DNA of 64,000 bases from Candidozyma auris (taxonomy: Eukaryota; Ascomycota; Pichiomycetes; Serinales; Metschnikowiaceae), in contig NC_072814.1 of NCBI RefSeq assembly GCF_003013715.1, positions 1,798,001-1,862,000 on the forward strand. The letters run 5' to 3'. Made by a program: the position numbers and the translations under genes. Under the pieces are notes generated by a model, which worked only from the letters and a program-made list of their open reading frames with translations, was not told where the DNA came from and made no database searches. This document shows, one piece after another, positions 47,673-57,456 of the stretch (positions are counted from its first letter, which is position 1; every line of letters begins with the position of its first letter).

Positions 47673-48710
47673 TCAATCAGCTTCAAAAGCCTTAAGAGGC
47701 TCATGGCGAAGATTTCCACTTTTATATCGTCCTCTGATATCTGTGGAAGAGACACCTTGAGGCATGGCCCACCACGCGTTCCACAAATTGCGCCAGGCAC
47801 TTTGTGTGTTGTAGACATTGACGTACCGCTCGTCCTCGGGCGCATGCCTTGTTCCACGTACAAAGTTTAAATACTCTCTTGTGGTAAGGTTATTGGCTGA
47901 TAAAAACAAATGGAAAATTAGCAACATTGCTGGGTATACAAAGCCGCAAAGACCGTATAATGCTAGGAGAAATGCACCAGGGTTTTCTGATATTGAGTCC
48001 TTGAATGTGTCAATATTGTCACGTCCCAGTATTCTATAATGATAGGTGTGGATCCAGCCCAAGACGGATAACATGACTGAAGTTAGCACTGCTAAGAGCA
48101 AAAACCAAAGAAAGTAGCGGTAGTTCCTGAAACCTATGCAATTGTTCATGAACACACAATGATGGTCGTGAACATAAACACATGATTTGCACAGATTGCA
48201 ATGGCTCATTCTTGGAAGCCGCCAAATGTGGCAGGTAACACAGTATTTCACTGTTGTGCCGTGGGTATCGTTATAGTACGGTAGCGAGACAGTGCTGAAG
48301 AATTCGTCTGGAGGCTTATGATTCTTCGACTCTATCAAATGCGGGCTGTAGGACACATGAGTATTTTTAGGAGCAAATCCTGGATCACATCCAGCTGTCT
48401 TCACCATGAACATGGTTGTCAAGAACCACAAATACGAGAAAATGATCACCAAAGCTGGCAGCACATTGTGCCAGAGCCAAGACGCCTCAAAAACCCAAAA
48501 AAGCACTCCACCAGCAACGATCACGACAAGCACTCCAACATGAATGGGCCATTGTTTCGTGGACTTGAATCTGCCTCCACAAATATATATGTGGGCCCTG
48601 TTTGTAGGTGTTTTGGTATGGTAATTTCTGCGGGGTTCGTCTAGCCGTAGATCTGGGTCGGTGACGAGCCAGTTGGTTACGACCCATCGAAGGATTCTAC
48701 TTAGTGACAT
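47673..48710 (-). CDS. ERF2: DHHC palmitoyltransferase Erf2
   Basis: Start at the ATG at 48710 (MSLSRILRWVVTNWLV), 345 residues; the frame is open further upstream but without an ATG. Erf2 with Erf4 palmitoylates Ras proteins at the ER. Four membrane spans are visible, two before and two after the Cys-rich domain. That domain reads CVTCHIWRLPRMSHC, then CKSCVYVHDHHC, with the catalytic Cys in DHHC. The post-domain NNCIGFRNYRYF and a TTxE-like TTREYLN motif follow. It is divergent from MGR3 across only 167 bases. Confidence 0.9.
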   Translation of the reverse strand: MSLSRILRWVVTNWLVTDPDLRLDEPRRNYHTKTPTNRAHIYICGGRFKSTKQWPIHVGVLVVIVAGGVLFWVFEASWLWHNVLPALVIIFSYLWFLTTMFMVKTAGCDPGFAPKNTHVSYSPHLIESKNHKPPDEFFSTVSLPYYNDTHGTTVKYCVTCHIWRLPRMSHCNLCKSCVYVHDHHCVFMNNCIGFRNYRYFLWFLLLAVLTSVMLSVLGWIHTYHYRILGRDNIDTFKDSISENPGAFLLALYGLCGFVYPAMLLIFHLFLSANNLTTREYLNFVRGTRHAPEDERYVNVYNTQSAWRNLWNAWWAMPQGVSSTDIRGRYKSGNLRHEPLKAFEAD

Positions 48711-48877
48711 CAGTTTAGTCACATCAAAGACCCTTTTGGTTGCTTCAATGTAGTTGTTGATAATGAATGTGGTAGCTGATTTCCTGCACCGCTTAACTAT
48801 GAGACATCTACAGCGCTCAACCAAATTGCATCGAGCGTCAAGCTAGGAGACACCACGAAGCTACTTCTCAGATTATT

Positions 48878-50257
48878 ATGTTTCGCTTGGCTCGAAGTAT
48901 ACATTGGCGATCTCATAGAGCTCTTGGGCTAAGGCGGATTCCCTTTTTTCCTGTCATTCAGCGTCGACAGCTTTCTGCAAACGCTCTAGGCTCTTTGAGA
49001 TCTGGAGGTCTCATCGCCAATATCCTCGCCGGTGCCTACTTAGGGGGTCTAGTTGTTTGTTTTGGCTCTCTATATCTTCTATATCATGACGCTGATAAAC
49101 GCCAACATATTCCGTTGCTGGTGGGGTTGGAAAATACTGTCATTGCGGTGAAAGGTATAGGCAAAGACGATGTGCTCAAACTGCCCAGACACGCAGTAAA
49201 GCACTACCGCAGGTTGCTTGCTAACATAGGGAAGGATATTGATCCTGATTACTCGTTTGAAGAGACAGTCAATGGACAAAGAAACTACCTTGTTCCTTTG
49301 GTGAGCAGTGAAGATTTACTTCAGAAAAAGGGTGCAGATTTTGCCAACTTCTACATCGATATAGTATTGCGCTACTCTCGTGCACTTTTGGCGAAAGAAC
49401 ACGTTGCTGAATCGAGAGCCATGCTCAAACAGATAATCGACAACGATGAGGTTTTTTATAGATTGGGCGATGCAGAGAGAATGAGTCAGTGCTCTCGTCT
49501 TTTGAGTGGGATTTCATTCTCGGCAGACGAGAAAGAATATTATCTAAAACACGCCATTGACATGTTGGCACAGACGTTTCTGCGAGTTCACATTAAAGAT
49601 TTCCTTCTTCAGGAAGACCTGAGGATTTCTGACGAGCTCATACACTCTTTGAATGGTCTTGCATTTTTGTATGCGTCCGAAAGCAAATCAGTGAGGAGCA
49701 AGAAGGAGAAACAGGCTTTGCTTTCGAAAGCACTCAACATCTACTTGGCCAACTTGAAAAGAATCTCCAGCGTGGAGAAAACTATCCTATCTGGAGAGTT
49801 GACGCAAGCCTCGTACCCTCTTTTCAACTGTGATGAAGAGAACCTTAAGATGCTTTCTGCGGAGATCAAGTGTCATGTCTCAGAGATCTTGTGGGCCAAA
49901 AACTTCAAGGACAGCGCTGTTGCATGGGGAGAAGAGGTGGTGGATGAGATCTACTTTGATCATAAGAGCATCGCTCGAGCCACGCCCATCTTGTCAGCCG
50001 TATTGGATAATTTGGTGATAATGTATGGAAGGCTCAAGGACAAGCAGTCTCAAGAACGTTGTATGGCTCTCCGTGAAGACTTGAACGAGTTTGAAACTGA
50101 TCCACCTTCCTGGTATGACAGTGTGGTGCAACGGTTCACCAAGATCATCTACTACAAGGGTCCCCTTGGTGTGCTTGAAAAAGCACTCAAAGAGAGATTT
50201 GGACCTCCAGAAAAAACGCCGGAGCTCGAAGAGCACGAAGACGAGGACCAAGAGTGA
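48878..50257 (+). CDS. MGR3: Mgr3-like i-AAA protease adaptor
   Basis: 459 residues. The N-terminus is Arg-rich (MFRLARSIHWRSHRALGLRR), a mitochondrial presequence. A membrane segment follows at about 44-70 (ANILAGAYLGGLVVCFGSLY). The rest is helical with TPR-like pairs. Mgr3 sits in the inner membrane with Mgr1 and feeds substrates to the Yme1 protease. The C-terminus is acidic (LEEHEDEDQE). Identification is from architecture and remembered similarity; an unnamed TPR mitochondrial protein is the alternative. Confidence 0.65.
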   Translation: MFRLARSIHWRSHRALGLRRIPFFPVIQRRQLSANALGSLRSGGLIANILAGAYLGGLVVCFGSLYLLYHDADKRQHIPLLVGLENTVIAVKGIGKDDVLKLPRHAVKHYRRLLANIGKDIDPDYSFEETVNGQRNYLVPLVSSEDLLQKKGADFANFYIDIVLRYSRALLAKEHVAESRAMLKQIIDNDEVFYRLGDAERMSQCSRLLSGISFSADEKEYYLKHAIDMLAQTFLRVHIKDFLLQEDLRISDELIHSLNGLAFLYASESKSVRSKKEKQALLSKALNIYLANLKRISSVEKTILSGELTQASYPLFNCDEENLKMLSAEIKCHVSEILWAKNFKDSAVAWGEEVVDEIYFDHKSIARATPILSAVLDNLVIMYGRLKDKQSQERCMALREDLNEFETDPPSWYDSVVQRFTKIIYYKGPLGVLEKALKERFGPPEKTPELEEHEDEDQE

Positions 50258-50635
50258 TCACAAACAATTGAAGAAGATCACCTGAAGAGATATGCAATGG
50301 CTGCGAAATTGGATGCGAAAACAGCTTACACTACTTACCCTAAAACGCCACACATGTTTAGCATACTGCAAGACATGGAACATTAGTTTCGTCAAGGCGA
50401 CGCACCTTTCATTAGCTGCAACTACGTTATTTCAAAATGCTACCAAAGCCATCATCTTGAATTGAATCAAGTGGTGTTTGGGTGGAAGCTCCGGGTCGCG
50501 GCACCGTCCAATCATATGCCGAGTAAGTGTAAGTGTTAAGCAGAAAACCCGGGGTGCTCACATGGCTCTATGAAGTACTAGAAAAAAAACCTCTGAACTA
50601 CTGATAACTTACTTCTACCAGATCTGTTTACAACC
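50258..50635 (+). promoter_or_regulatory. SDH4 promoter region
   Basis: 378 bases with one good motif copy, then GGATGCGAAAAC directly after it, and an A run (50582-50588) about 50 bases before the start codon. Confidence 0.45.
50296..50310 (+). promoter_or_regulatory. Recurrent TGGCTGCRAA motif, copy 11 (AATGGCTGCGAAATT)
   Basis: AATGGCTGCGAAATT, about 325 bases upstream of SDH4 and 39 bases past the MGR3 stop. Confidence 0.55.
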
Positions 50636-51109
50636 ATGTTGTCCCTTACACGTATGGGCCTTGCCTCCCAAAGACAGCTCTTGAGACCATCCTTGCTTCA
50701 GGCCGCTCGTTCCATCAAGACTATTCCACAGCCTCCTGGCAACATTGTCGGTACCGTGAACGACGCCTACCAGCCTCCAAAGCCAGCCAAGCTGCATGGT
50801 TCCGCTCACTGGACCGCTGAAAGAGCTATTGCCATTGGTCTTGTGCCTTTAATTGGTGCTTCTTTCGTCAGTGGCCCCTCCATGGTGCTTGACTCCACAT
50901 TGAGTGCATTCTTGCTTGCTCACTCGTGGGTCGGGTTCCAGTCATGTATCATTGACTACATTCCCAAGAGAGTTTACGGTGCCTACCACAACTACGCCAT
51001 GTACTTGTTGACGTTTGGCACCGGTGTGGCTGCTTACGGTGTGTACGAGATCGAGAAGAGAGAAGAGGGCGGTGTGACTGGTATCGTCGCCAAGCTCTTC
51101 ACTGCTTAA
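50636..51109 (+). CDS. SDH4: Succinate dehydrogenase membrane anchor subunit (CybS)
   Basis: 157 residues. Sdh4 with Sdh3 anchors complex II in the inner membrane and forms the ubiquinone site. An Arg-rich presequence covers about 1-28. The core is HGSAHWTAERAIAIGLVPLI, then three membrane helices, with LLAHSWVGFQSCIIDYIPKR holding the conserved His and Asp-Tyr of the quinone/haem region. It converges on the CSN gene with a 107-base gap. Confidence 0.93.
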   Translation: MLSLTRMGLASQRQLLRPSLLQAARSIKTIPQPPGNIVGTVNDAYQPPKPAKLHGSAHWTAERAIAIGLVPLIGASFVSGPSMVLDSTLSAFLLAHSWVGFQSCIIDYIPKRVYGAYHNYAMYLLTFGTGVAAYGVYEIEKREEGGVTGIVAKLFTA

Positions 51110-51216
51110 GCACATTAGATGAGATCCGGCTATAATTACACTCACCAAGGCATCAATCACGTTATTCGTTTCATCCCACTTCACGACAATCTATTTATCA
51201 TAAATAAATGCAAATT

Positions 51217-51801
51217 TTATTGAGCTGAAGCGCCGGCATCTTTGAGCTCGGCTTGCGCCGGAACTATCCTGGTATTTAGATAATGCTCAAGAAACGCCCG
51301 GGCTTCTTGGACTGATCGCTTACGTATTTCTTTTTCTTCGAGAATTTGAAGCGTGTAGCGATCAGAGTTGTAGACATCTCTCACACTTAGCGACTCAAGA
51401 AATTTCACTGTACCTTTTCCCTCATCCATACTGGCAATGATCAAATTCTTGTCGATCATCTCCATAAGTATTACCTCCAATGCCTCATACCTACCCTCTA
51501 AAGCCAGCTTTAGGGAGTAGTCTCGCATGAGAACCTCAAAGGACACTTCTCTGCCTTCATTTTCGTTGCACGCGGAAATCAACGTCAACTCAACAAGTTT
51601 CTTTGTCATGCATGGCAGGAGCTCGAGAAAATCGGATTTATGTCGAAGATAGCTGTCGTAGTTACCAAGAGCAAAGAGCTCAAGGGTGTTGCGGACCTTC
51701 TGTGTTTCATTTTCACTGTCGCCCCAATCAGCAGAGCCCTTAAGTAGGCAACTAAAGTTGTATTGACAAGGGTTGTTTAGGGCATCAACAATGGCATCCA
51801 T
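51217..51801 (-). CDS. PCI-domain COP9 signalosome subunit (Csn7/Csn9-like)
   Basis: Start at the ATG at 51801 (MDAIVDALNNPCQYNF), 194 residues. The COP9 signalosome removes Nedd8/Rub1 from cullins. The body fits a small PCI subunit: helical repeats (LELFALGNYDSYL) followed by a winged helix with VLMRDYSLKLALEGRYEALE and ILMEMIDKNLIIASMDEGKG. In S. cerevisiae CSN9 (YDR179C) is next to SDH4 and NVJ3, as here. Orthology to CSN9 is inferred from position. Only 76 bases separate it from the upstream NVJ3 stop, so its promoter may lie inside NVJ3. Confidence 0.7.
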   Translation of the reverse strand: MDAIVDALNNPCQYNFSCLLKGSADWGDSENETQKVRNTLELFALGNYDSYLRHKSDFLELLPCMTKKLVELTLISACNENEGREVSFEVLMRDYSLKLALEGRYEALEVILMEMIDKNLIIASMDEGKGTVKFLESLSVRDVYNSDRYTLQILEEKEIRKRSVQEARAFLEHYLNTRIVPAQAELKDAGASAQ

Positions 51802-51877
51802 GAATCTTGATTTCAATTATGTGGATAAATGTTCAGTGCTGGAAACACCTTTACTACAGTGTCTCAGTTGCCTGCAC

Positions 51878-53434
51878 TTAAACTCCAGTAGGCTTGACCA
51901 ATTCTGGGTACAAGCGGGCTATGATAAGGTCCAAAGCTTGAATGATAAGGAGCTGGTTGAGCTTGCTCTCATCCGGTCCATCGTTACAAATGCAGCTGCC
52001 TTCAAATTGGGAAAGCGTGTTGACAATTGATGCAATTGCGTCGAGCTCACTCTCTTCTTTATATGACAACCATTCAGCTGAACAGCCCAACTTTGATAGT
52101 AGAGCTTTGAAATTCTTAAAAAGAAGTTCACCGAGTTCCTGACGCAGATGAATTTGGTTGGATTGTTCTGCATTGTCCTGTTCAAATAACAACTTCCTGA
52201 GGTTCATGAGGTTTGCAGCCAAATTCTTGTCCTCCAACACCCAGCTTGAGGAGACCCACTTCAAAATATACGAGCTCACGAAAGTATTCAACTTTGCCGT
52301 TACAACTCCCAAAGACGTGATGAACGTCTGGAACATACACATCACGAAGAATAGATTGGGTAGTCGGTTAGGAAAGCCTGTGAGGGTATTAAGCAAGGAA
52401 AATACTGGGGATTTGAAAGGCGACCAACTTTGACCTCTCACCTCGGTGTTCAAGACCTCCTGCTTTTTCATCTTGGCAGCATAAATAAACAACATGAATG
52501 AAGAATACGCCTGCTGAATTTTGCCAGACCAAGAAACAGGTGAACCCGTTTTCTCTTGTTCCGATGTCACCTCGACTACCTTGGCCACCACAGTTTGCAA
52601 AACAAAGGATGGAGAAGATAATTTCATGAAGAGCTTCTCCAACACAAAATCTCCCATGAGGTTTACCACAAAGCTCCGCACAATCTCTGACGAAAGCGGG
52701 TTTTTCCCTTTTGACCTCGCAAAGGTGGTTTCAAGAAGCTTGTGAGCAAGGACTCTGAAATACAAAATTCGGATGTCTGAATTCTGGTCTTGAGTATCCA
52801 GTGGTCTTGTGTGGGGATCAAAGATGGCATGCTGGCTGGCCAAGTACTGTTCTACAATCTCTTGGTCCGTCAAAGGTTTGGTCACCCGGTGTACATTCTG
52901 CTGCTGGAATTTAGCCTCTTGAAGAAAATAGAACTCTCCACCCTCTAAATGAGTCTCTCTTAAATGTCTATCAAGGATGGTAGCGAGATCATCGAGCAAG
53001 AAGAGGGATTTGTCCCCTCTCAACGCATGCTCTATCCTCATCATCAAATCCCTTGTTATGAAGCACAAAGTCGAATAAACCTCCTCGACAAAATCGTAGT
53101 TGTCAGTTCCAAGCTTCGTGTACCAAGAGCAGACATAATTGGTCACAATCGTGCTGAGAAACAAGTGGATCTCGAAATTCACCTCAGGGTAGCCTGAACC
53201 CACTAACAAAGGCAAGTTCTCCGCAAGTTGCCTTTTTGAAGTCTTGCTATACCGCCCCAGCAATTTCTTCTTCAAGAACAACTGCAGAAGTAGATCTAGC
53301 TGAGGATTGCCCACATCAGTATCGTCAATTCTGGCGATTCTCGAATTGCCTATCACCACTTGGTTCGTCTTGAACTTTCTCAGATGCTCCTTCACTGTCT
53401 TCCGAGGCCTTACTCTCGCCTCCGTCTTACCCAT
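51878..53434 (-). CDS. NVJ3: PXA-domain protein, Nvj3-like
   Basis: 518 residues. The PXA (PX-associated) domain is about 45-200: PQLDLLLQLFLKKKLLGRYS, then PEVNFEIHLFLSTIVTNYVC, SWYTKLGTDNYDFVEEVYST and LLDDLATILDRHLRE. PXA proteins of the Mdm1/Nvj3 group tether ER to vacuole at nucleus-vacuole junctions. No PX domain is present, as in S. cerevisiae Nvj3 (YDR179W-A). The position beside the CSN gene and near SDH4 matches S. cerevisiae. Its 5' end contains a chance or functional copy of the recurrent motif core at 52212-52221 inside the coding sequence. Confidence 0.78.
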   Translation of the reverse strand: MGKTEARVRPRKTVKEHLRKFKTNQVVIGNSRIARIDDTDVGNPQLDLLLQLFLKKKLLGRYSKTSKRQLAENLPLLVGSGYPEVNFEIHLFLSTIVTNYVCSWYTKLGTDNYDFVEEVYSTLCFITRDLMMRIEHALRGDKSLFLLDDLATILDRHLRETHLEGGEFYFLQEAKFQQQNVHRVTKPLTDQEIVEQYLASQHAIFDPHTRPLDTQDQNSDIRILYFRVLAHKLLETTFARSKGKNPLSSEIVRSFVVNLMGDFVLEKLFMKLSSPSFVLQTVVAKVVEVTSEQEKTGSPVSWSGKIQQAYSSFMLFIYAAKMKKQEVLNTEVRGQSWSPFKSPVFSLLNTLTGFPNRLPNLFFVMCMFQTFITSLGVVTAKLNTFVSSYILKWVSSSWVLEDKNLAANLMNLRKLLFEQDNAEQSNQIHLRQELGELLFKNFKALLSKLGCSAEWLSYKEESELDAIASIVNTLSQFEGSCICNDGPDESKLNQLLIIQALDLIIARLYPELVKPTGV

Positions 53435-53773
53435 GGCGTGGCAATGAGCGCAAGGATTTTGATATTCAGATAAGTGGATCTGAGGTGTTAGCTGAGTTTA
53501 TTCAAGTGTCTGTAGGTATTGGATCTATGGTATGTGTAGTGCCAGAGACTGAACGCGACCTATATAATTGACGAACTTTAGCTAAGTGTAGCTAATAAAG
53601 GAAAGAAAAAAACATCATAGAGAATTTGAGTCTTCACTCTTCAGCAATCTTCCATTCTTTTCGAAGTCTCCGCCTTTCTTCATATCAAGCTCGATTACCC
53701 GGACGGTGTGGGTCAGCTGCAAGTCCGAGTCAAAAAGTAAAACCTCCATCTTCTTTCATTTCCTACGAGAACA
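53435..53773. promoter_or_regulatory. Divergent promoter region between NVJ3 and LIP2
   Basis: 339 bases with an A run at 53606-53612. No recurrent motif or RNA gene is seen. Confidence 0.4.
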
Positions 53774-54682
53774 ATGCTACCAAGAATACTGACGAGAGCA
53801 AGCTCAACTTGCACAAAGTTTCATCCTCTTAATGAAAACTACAAGAGATTGCGTCATATTCATTTCCCTGGCATTACTCCCTTTGCCAAGGGCGAGGCCA
53901 TCCAGCAAAAGATGGTGGCAGCCAACTTGGACTTCAAGAAGATGGAAGCTAAGATACGCAAGCAGCTGAAGGACCTTATGAATCAAGGCTTTGCGCTTTC
54001 AGATTATGAGAACAAGTTTTTAAATCAGGTGCTTCTGATGAAGCCCTTTCCTACCATCTTGACGTTTGAGTTCGACAATGTCTACACTGGAGGTAAGCAA
54101 ATGAAGCAGAATCCACAGTTGGCACAAAATATAAAAGAGTATGAGGCTCTCGGGTGTCAATACCACCAGCTTGAGCGAGGCGGGCAAGTTACATGGCATG
54201 GAAACGGGCAGCTCACAGCATATTTGATTTTAGATTTGAAGCAGTTCACTCATCTTACAGTGAAGTGCTTCGTCGACGCTGTCCTACTTCGAGGCGTGCA
54301 AAATATGTTGCAGAAGAACTATGGGCTTCAGAGCTACGTCAACGAGAATCCAGGAGTATGGATGGCCCCTAACGATAAGAAGATTGCCTCTGTAGGGTGC
54401 AATATTCAGCGTGCTATCACGTCCTATGGAGTGGGGGTCAACATCGACCCTGATATGAAGTTCTTAAACACATATACCATGTGTGGGTTGCCAGGAACTC
54501 GAGCAACGTCGTTGAAGGAGATGCGTCCTGACGTCAGCGTAAGCGTGAAGGAGGCAGGAGACTTGTTCGCCAAAGAGGTGGCCAAGTTGCTCAACATCAC
54601 GACCATAGAGCACATGAACGGTCAAGATCTTCTTGAAGGTGAAACAGAAAATCAGGCCGCCAAGGAGGATCATGCAGCCTAA
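53774..54682 (+). CDS. LIP2: Octanoyltransferase, lipoate biosynthesis
   Basis: 302 residues. Lip2 transfers octanoyl groups from acyl carrier protein to the H protein of glycine cleavage in mitochondria, the first step of lipoate assembly. The N-terminus is a presequence (MLPRILTRASSTCTKF). Core LipB motifs are YHQLERGGQVTWHGNGQLTA and ASVGCNIQRAITSYGVGVN. The catalytic Cys and Lys regions are TMCGLPGTRATSL and NDKKIASVG. It converges on SPC19 with an 8-base gap, and these two families are also near neighbours in the S. cerevisiae duplicate regions. Confidence 0.95.
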   Translation: MLPRILTRASSTCTKFHPLNENYKRLRHIHFPGITPFAKGEAIQQKMVAANLDFKKMEAKIRKQLKDLMNQGFALSDYENKFLNQVLLMKPFPTILTFEFDNVYTGGKQMKQNPQLAQNIKEYEALGCQYHQLERGGQVTWHGNGQLTAYLILDLKQFTHLTVKCFVDAVLLRGVQNMLQKNYGLQSYVNENPGVWMAPNDKKIASVGCNIQRAITSYGVGVNIDPDMKFLNTYTMCGLPGTRATSLKEMRPDVSVSVKEAGDLFAKEVAKLLNITTIEHMNGQDLLEGETENQAAKEDHAA

Positions 54683-54690
54683 ACCACACT

Positions 54691-55221
54691 CTAGGATTGG
54701 TCTGGCGGGGGAAGCAGCGGAATTTGTCTATACTTTTGAAGTCTTTGACGAGACAAACTATACTTAAGACGGTCTCTCTTTGTCCTGAACATTCTCAACC
54801 TCTCATACTTAGCCTCTTGTTCTAGACTCTCCACAGAATCCTTCCTTAGCACCGATTCCAAACGGACCTTGCGTAGATTGAAGTCACTCTCGAGGGACGC
54901 TTTCTTCCTCCTCAACCTGGCCACTTCCTTCTCTAGCTTTTCTAGCAAGTACGTGATCTGAGGGTGCGTTTCGCTCTTGAGTCTAGCCTGGGCATTCTGG
55001 ATATCTCGTTCAGGCACCAACCCAAACACCTTCTGTGTGTCTAGCACCTGTTTGAGTCTGGGGGTATCACGAGTAGCTCTTTCTAGTGACGCCAATGAAG
55101 AGCCCAAAAGATCAACAGAGTCTTCAAATATACGGGCGCAGGTATATAGTGGGGGCAGCGACATGCTTGTAGTATTGGAGAGGTGGTTGATCAGATCGTA
55201 GCTTGTTTGTATGTTTACCAT
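54691..55221 (-). CDS. SPC19: DASH/Dam1 complex subunit Spc19
   Basis: 176 residues. The Dam1/DASH ring couples kinetochores to microtubules. The N-terminal region has the Spc19 pattern: SVDLLGSSLASLERATRDTP, RLKQVLDTQKVFGLVPERDI, then AQARLKSETHPQITYLLEKL. The remainder is a long basic coiled coil, ending in a Pro-rich tail. It is divergent from the FHA gene across 450 bases. Confidence 0.85.
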   Translation of the reverse strand: MVNIQTSYDLINHLSNTTSMSLPPLYTCARIFEDSVDLLGSSLASLERATRDTPRLKQVLDTQKVFGLVPERDIQNAQARLKSETHPQITYLLEKLEKEVARLRRKKASLESDFNLRKVRLESVLRKDSVESLEQEAKYERLRMFRTKRDRLKYSLSRQRLQKYRQIPLLPPPDQS

Positions 55222-55671
55222 CTATTCGCGCCTGGCGTACCAGTGTAGAGTTGCAAGGTGTACCCAATGGATTTGACATATACATGAGGAAACAAAACAA
55301 CATGAAAACTAAATGAGTAGTTTTTGTTTTGACTTATGAAGCAAAAAGGGCACTCCTCGAATGCTTCTCCATGAATGATGGCCTCTGCTGATTAAGACTA
55401 TAACTCTGTAAGTATCTGTTTTGCAGCCATTGCGAAGGCTATGAACACCCATTTGTCCACCAGCTTTCCAGGAAAAAAAAACCTACCAGCCATACAATTC
55501 GACTAATTCAGTTCGCCCAAACCCATAGAATCACCATATCATTTTACTTAAGTTTCTCCAGTGGCAGATCAATGCCACCCACAATTGCGGTGTACTGGTG
55601 TGCTCCCTTGAAACCGTCTACCTACCATCGTCTCATTTCATACAACCCACTAGAACCGCTTGAACCGTTGC
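55222..55671. promoter_or_regulatory. Divergent promoter region between SPC19 and the FHA gene
   Basis: 450 bases with one shared motif copy near the middle and an A run at 55482-55489. No gene is supported. Confidence 0.45.
55418..55431 (-). promoter_or_regulatory. Recurrent TGGCTGCRAA motif, copy 12
   Basis: The plus strand reads GTTTTGCAGCCATT, about 200 bases from SPC19 and 240 bases from the FHA gene, so it could serve both. Confidence 0.55.
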
Positions 55672-57321
55672 ATGACCGCCACCTCGATGCAGATGCACCG
55701 GCCGCCAGCTTCTTTAGCGGCAAGAGAGTCGGGCCATTTGGCGCCTCCGAGAGAAAGTGTCTCTCGTAGAAGGTCCAACTCCCAGTCACAGGTGATCCCT
55801 CATACAGTTTCGGTCCAGGCCCGAACTCACAGACGGAATGGCAACGGGGGTGCCAACGGGAGACCAAGTCACACAAGGACGAAGCTGGGCTACCTGTTGC
55901 CCGAAAGGCATCAATCGGAGTTCTATGTGACATTGGTTCCTTTGAATGATACCTTTGTAAGGAAACACATCCATGTGCCATACTTTCCAGAAGTGTGCAA
56001 ATTGGGCCGTCCCACCGGCACAAAAGTGAAGCCATCGGTGTCCAACGGGTACTTTGACTCGAGAGTTCTCTCGCGAAACCATGCTTCTTTATTCATTGAA
56101 CCCAAGTCGGGACAATTGATGATCCAGGATATGGGCTCCTCCAACGGCACCTATGTGAACCAGGAGAAGATTTCCTCGGAGCCTGTGCCCATAAATATTG
56201 GAGACAGAATTAATTTGGGGTTCAACATTCAGGTGGAGACAAGCCATAAGCAAATAAGCGCTATGGTTGAAGATATCAGTATAGTTTCCAACACCCCGTC
56301 TGCACCTATGCTCAGTGGGTTACCCAAACTCACACCAGAGATAGTGAGCAAATTCACCGGTGCTGAAAAACGACATTTAGACTACTTACAGGGGCTTTTC
56401 GAGCAGATCTCGGGAAAGAAACAAGAAGTGGAAGAGGACGAGGCAAACGACCCTTACGGAGGAGTTCTCACCACGAGTAAGTCCTTTGAACTGGGAATGT
56501 TCTCAGACGTGACTCCGTCGATGGAAGAAGTATTTTCTGCAACTACAGCGGAGCCTGTCACAAATGGTATATTTGTCAATTCACGTCTAGTGAGGTCCAA
56601 CGACTTAGAATCCACTTTGACTACTTTGGTATCGAACTTGGCCAAAGTCAAGCAGCAAAACAATACCCTAAAATCTCTCCAGACCTTTTTAAGTAATTAC
56701 CTGAAGAAGGTCAACGAGATAAATGACGAATACGTCAAGGGCGAAGTCAAGAAGCACGAGCTACGCTTCGTTCTGGAGCTTGACATGCAACTGACGAAGT
56801 TTGAGTCTCGAATCGCCGAGCAGGTGAGACAGCTCGAAGAGAGAGAAAACAGTATCCGCTTTCTTGAGTCACAGGTAGAGAAATTGAAACATGAGCATAC
56901 CGAGCTACAAAAAGAGCTTGAGCTCCAGAGATTACCAAGTACCCATAGCAGACAAGGCGTTGAGCCTCAAGAAGACGATCAAGCAAGATCAGAATATTCA
57001 GAAACACCTGGAGCCCCGCGACGCATCTCCGTTGATATATCCTCATTCGATTTCGGTACAGGCAAACTAGTCAAAGAAGGCTCAACCGATGGGTCTGAGG
57101 ACGTCGACGAGATCTCCAATAGTTCTGATCTCGGCAGTGAGGACTCAGGCGCTCACAAACACATACAGAGCAACAAGTTCGCCTCTCCAGAAGGAACGAT
57201 CGTGAAAAATCCATCAATGAATGAAGCTTTTGAGCAAGTGAACCAACTACGGACCAAGGGCGTTGCTGTGGGATTGGTGATAATTCTTGCTGGATTCGTG
57301 TACCAGACTTGCCATAAGTGA
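55672..57321 (+). CDS. FHA-domain tail-anchored protein (Far10/Vps64)
   Basis: Start at the ATG at 55672, 549 residues. Far10 and Far9/Vps64 are ER-anchored scaffolds of the Far complex (STRIPAK-like), which acts in pheromone arrest and TORC2 signalling. The FHA domain is about 80-190, with KLGRPTGTK, then SRVLSRNHASLFIEP and QDMGSSNGTYVN, containing the phosphothreonine-binding Arg, Ser and Asn. Coiled coils span about 330-425. A single C-terminal membrane segment lies at about 527-545 (VAVGLVIILAGFVY). S. cerevisiae has two duplicates (FAR10 beside LIP2, VPS64 beside SPC19). This single copy lies beside both, so a specific symbol is withheld. Confidence 0.88.
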   Translation: MTATSMQMHRPPASLAARESGHLAPPRESVSRRRSNSQSQVIPHTVSVQARTHRRNGNGGANGRPSHTRTKLGYLLPERHQSEFYVTLVPLNDTFVRKHIHVPYFPEVCKLGRPTGTKVKPSVSNGYFDSRVLSRNHASLFIEPKSGQLMIQDMGSSNGTYVNQEKISSEPVPINIGDRINLGFNIQVETSHKQISAMVEDISIVSNTPSAPMLSGLPKLTPEIVSKFTGAEKRHLDYLQGLFEQISGKKQEVEEDEANDPYGGVLTTSKSFELGMFSDVTPSMEEVFSATTAEPVTNGIFVNSRLVRSNDLESTLTTLVSNLAKVKQQNNTLKSLQTFLSNYLKKVNEINDEYVKGEVKKHELRFVLELDMQLTKFESRIAEQVRQLEERENSIRFLESQVEKLKHEHTELQKELELQRLPSTHSRQGVEPQEDDQARSEYSETPGAPRRISVDISSFDFGTGKLVKEGSTDGSEDVDEISNSSDLGSEDSGAHKHIQSNKFASPEGTIVKNPSMNEAFEQVNQLRTKGVAVGLVIILAGFVYQTCHK

Positions 57322-57456
57322 AAGCGGTAGGCATGGTGCGACCGTAATTGCATACAACCATCAAGATAGCACCATTTTAACGCGGGTACCAAAAAAATTA
57401 CTTTCGAGGGTACTCGTTTAATCTAAGCTTTACCATACACACACAAAAACATCACC

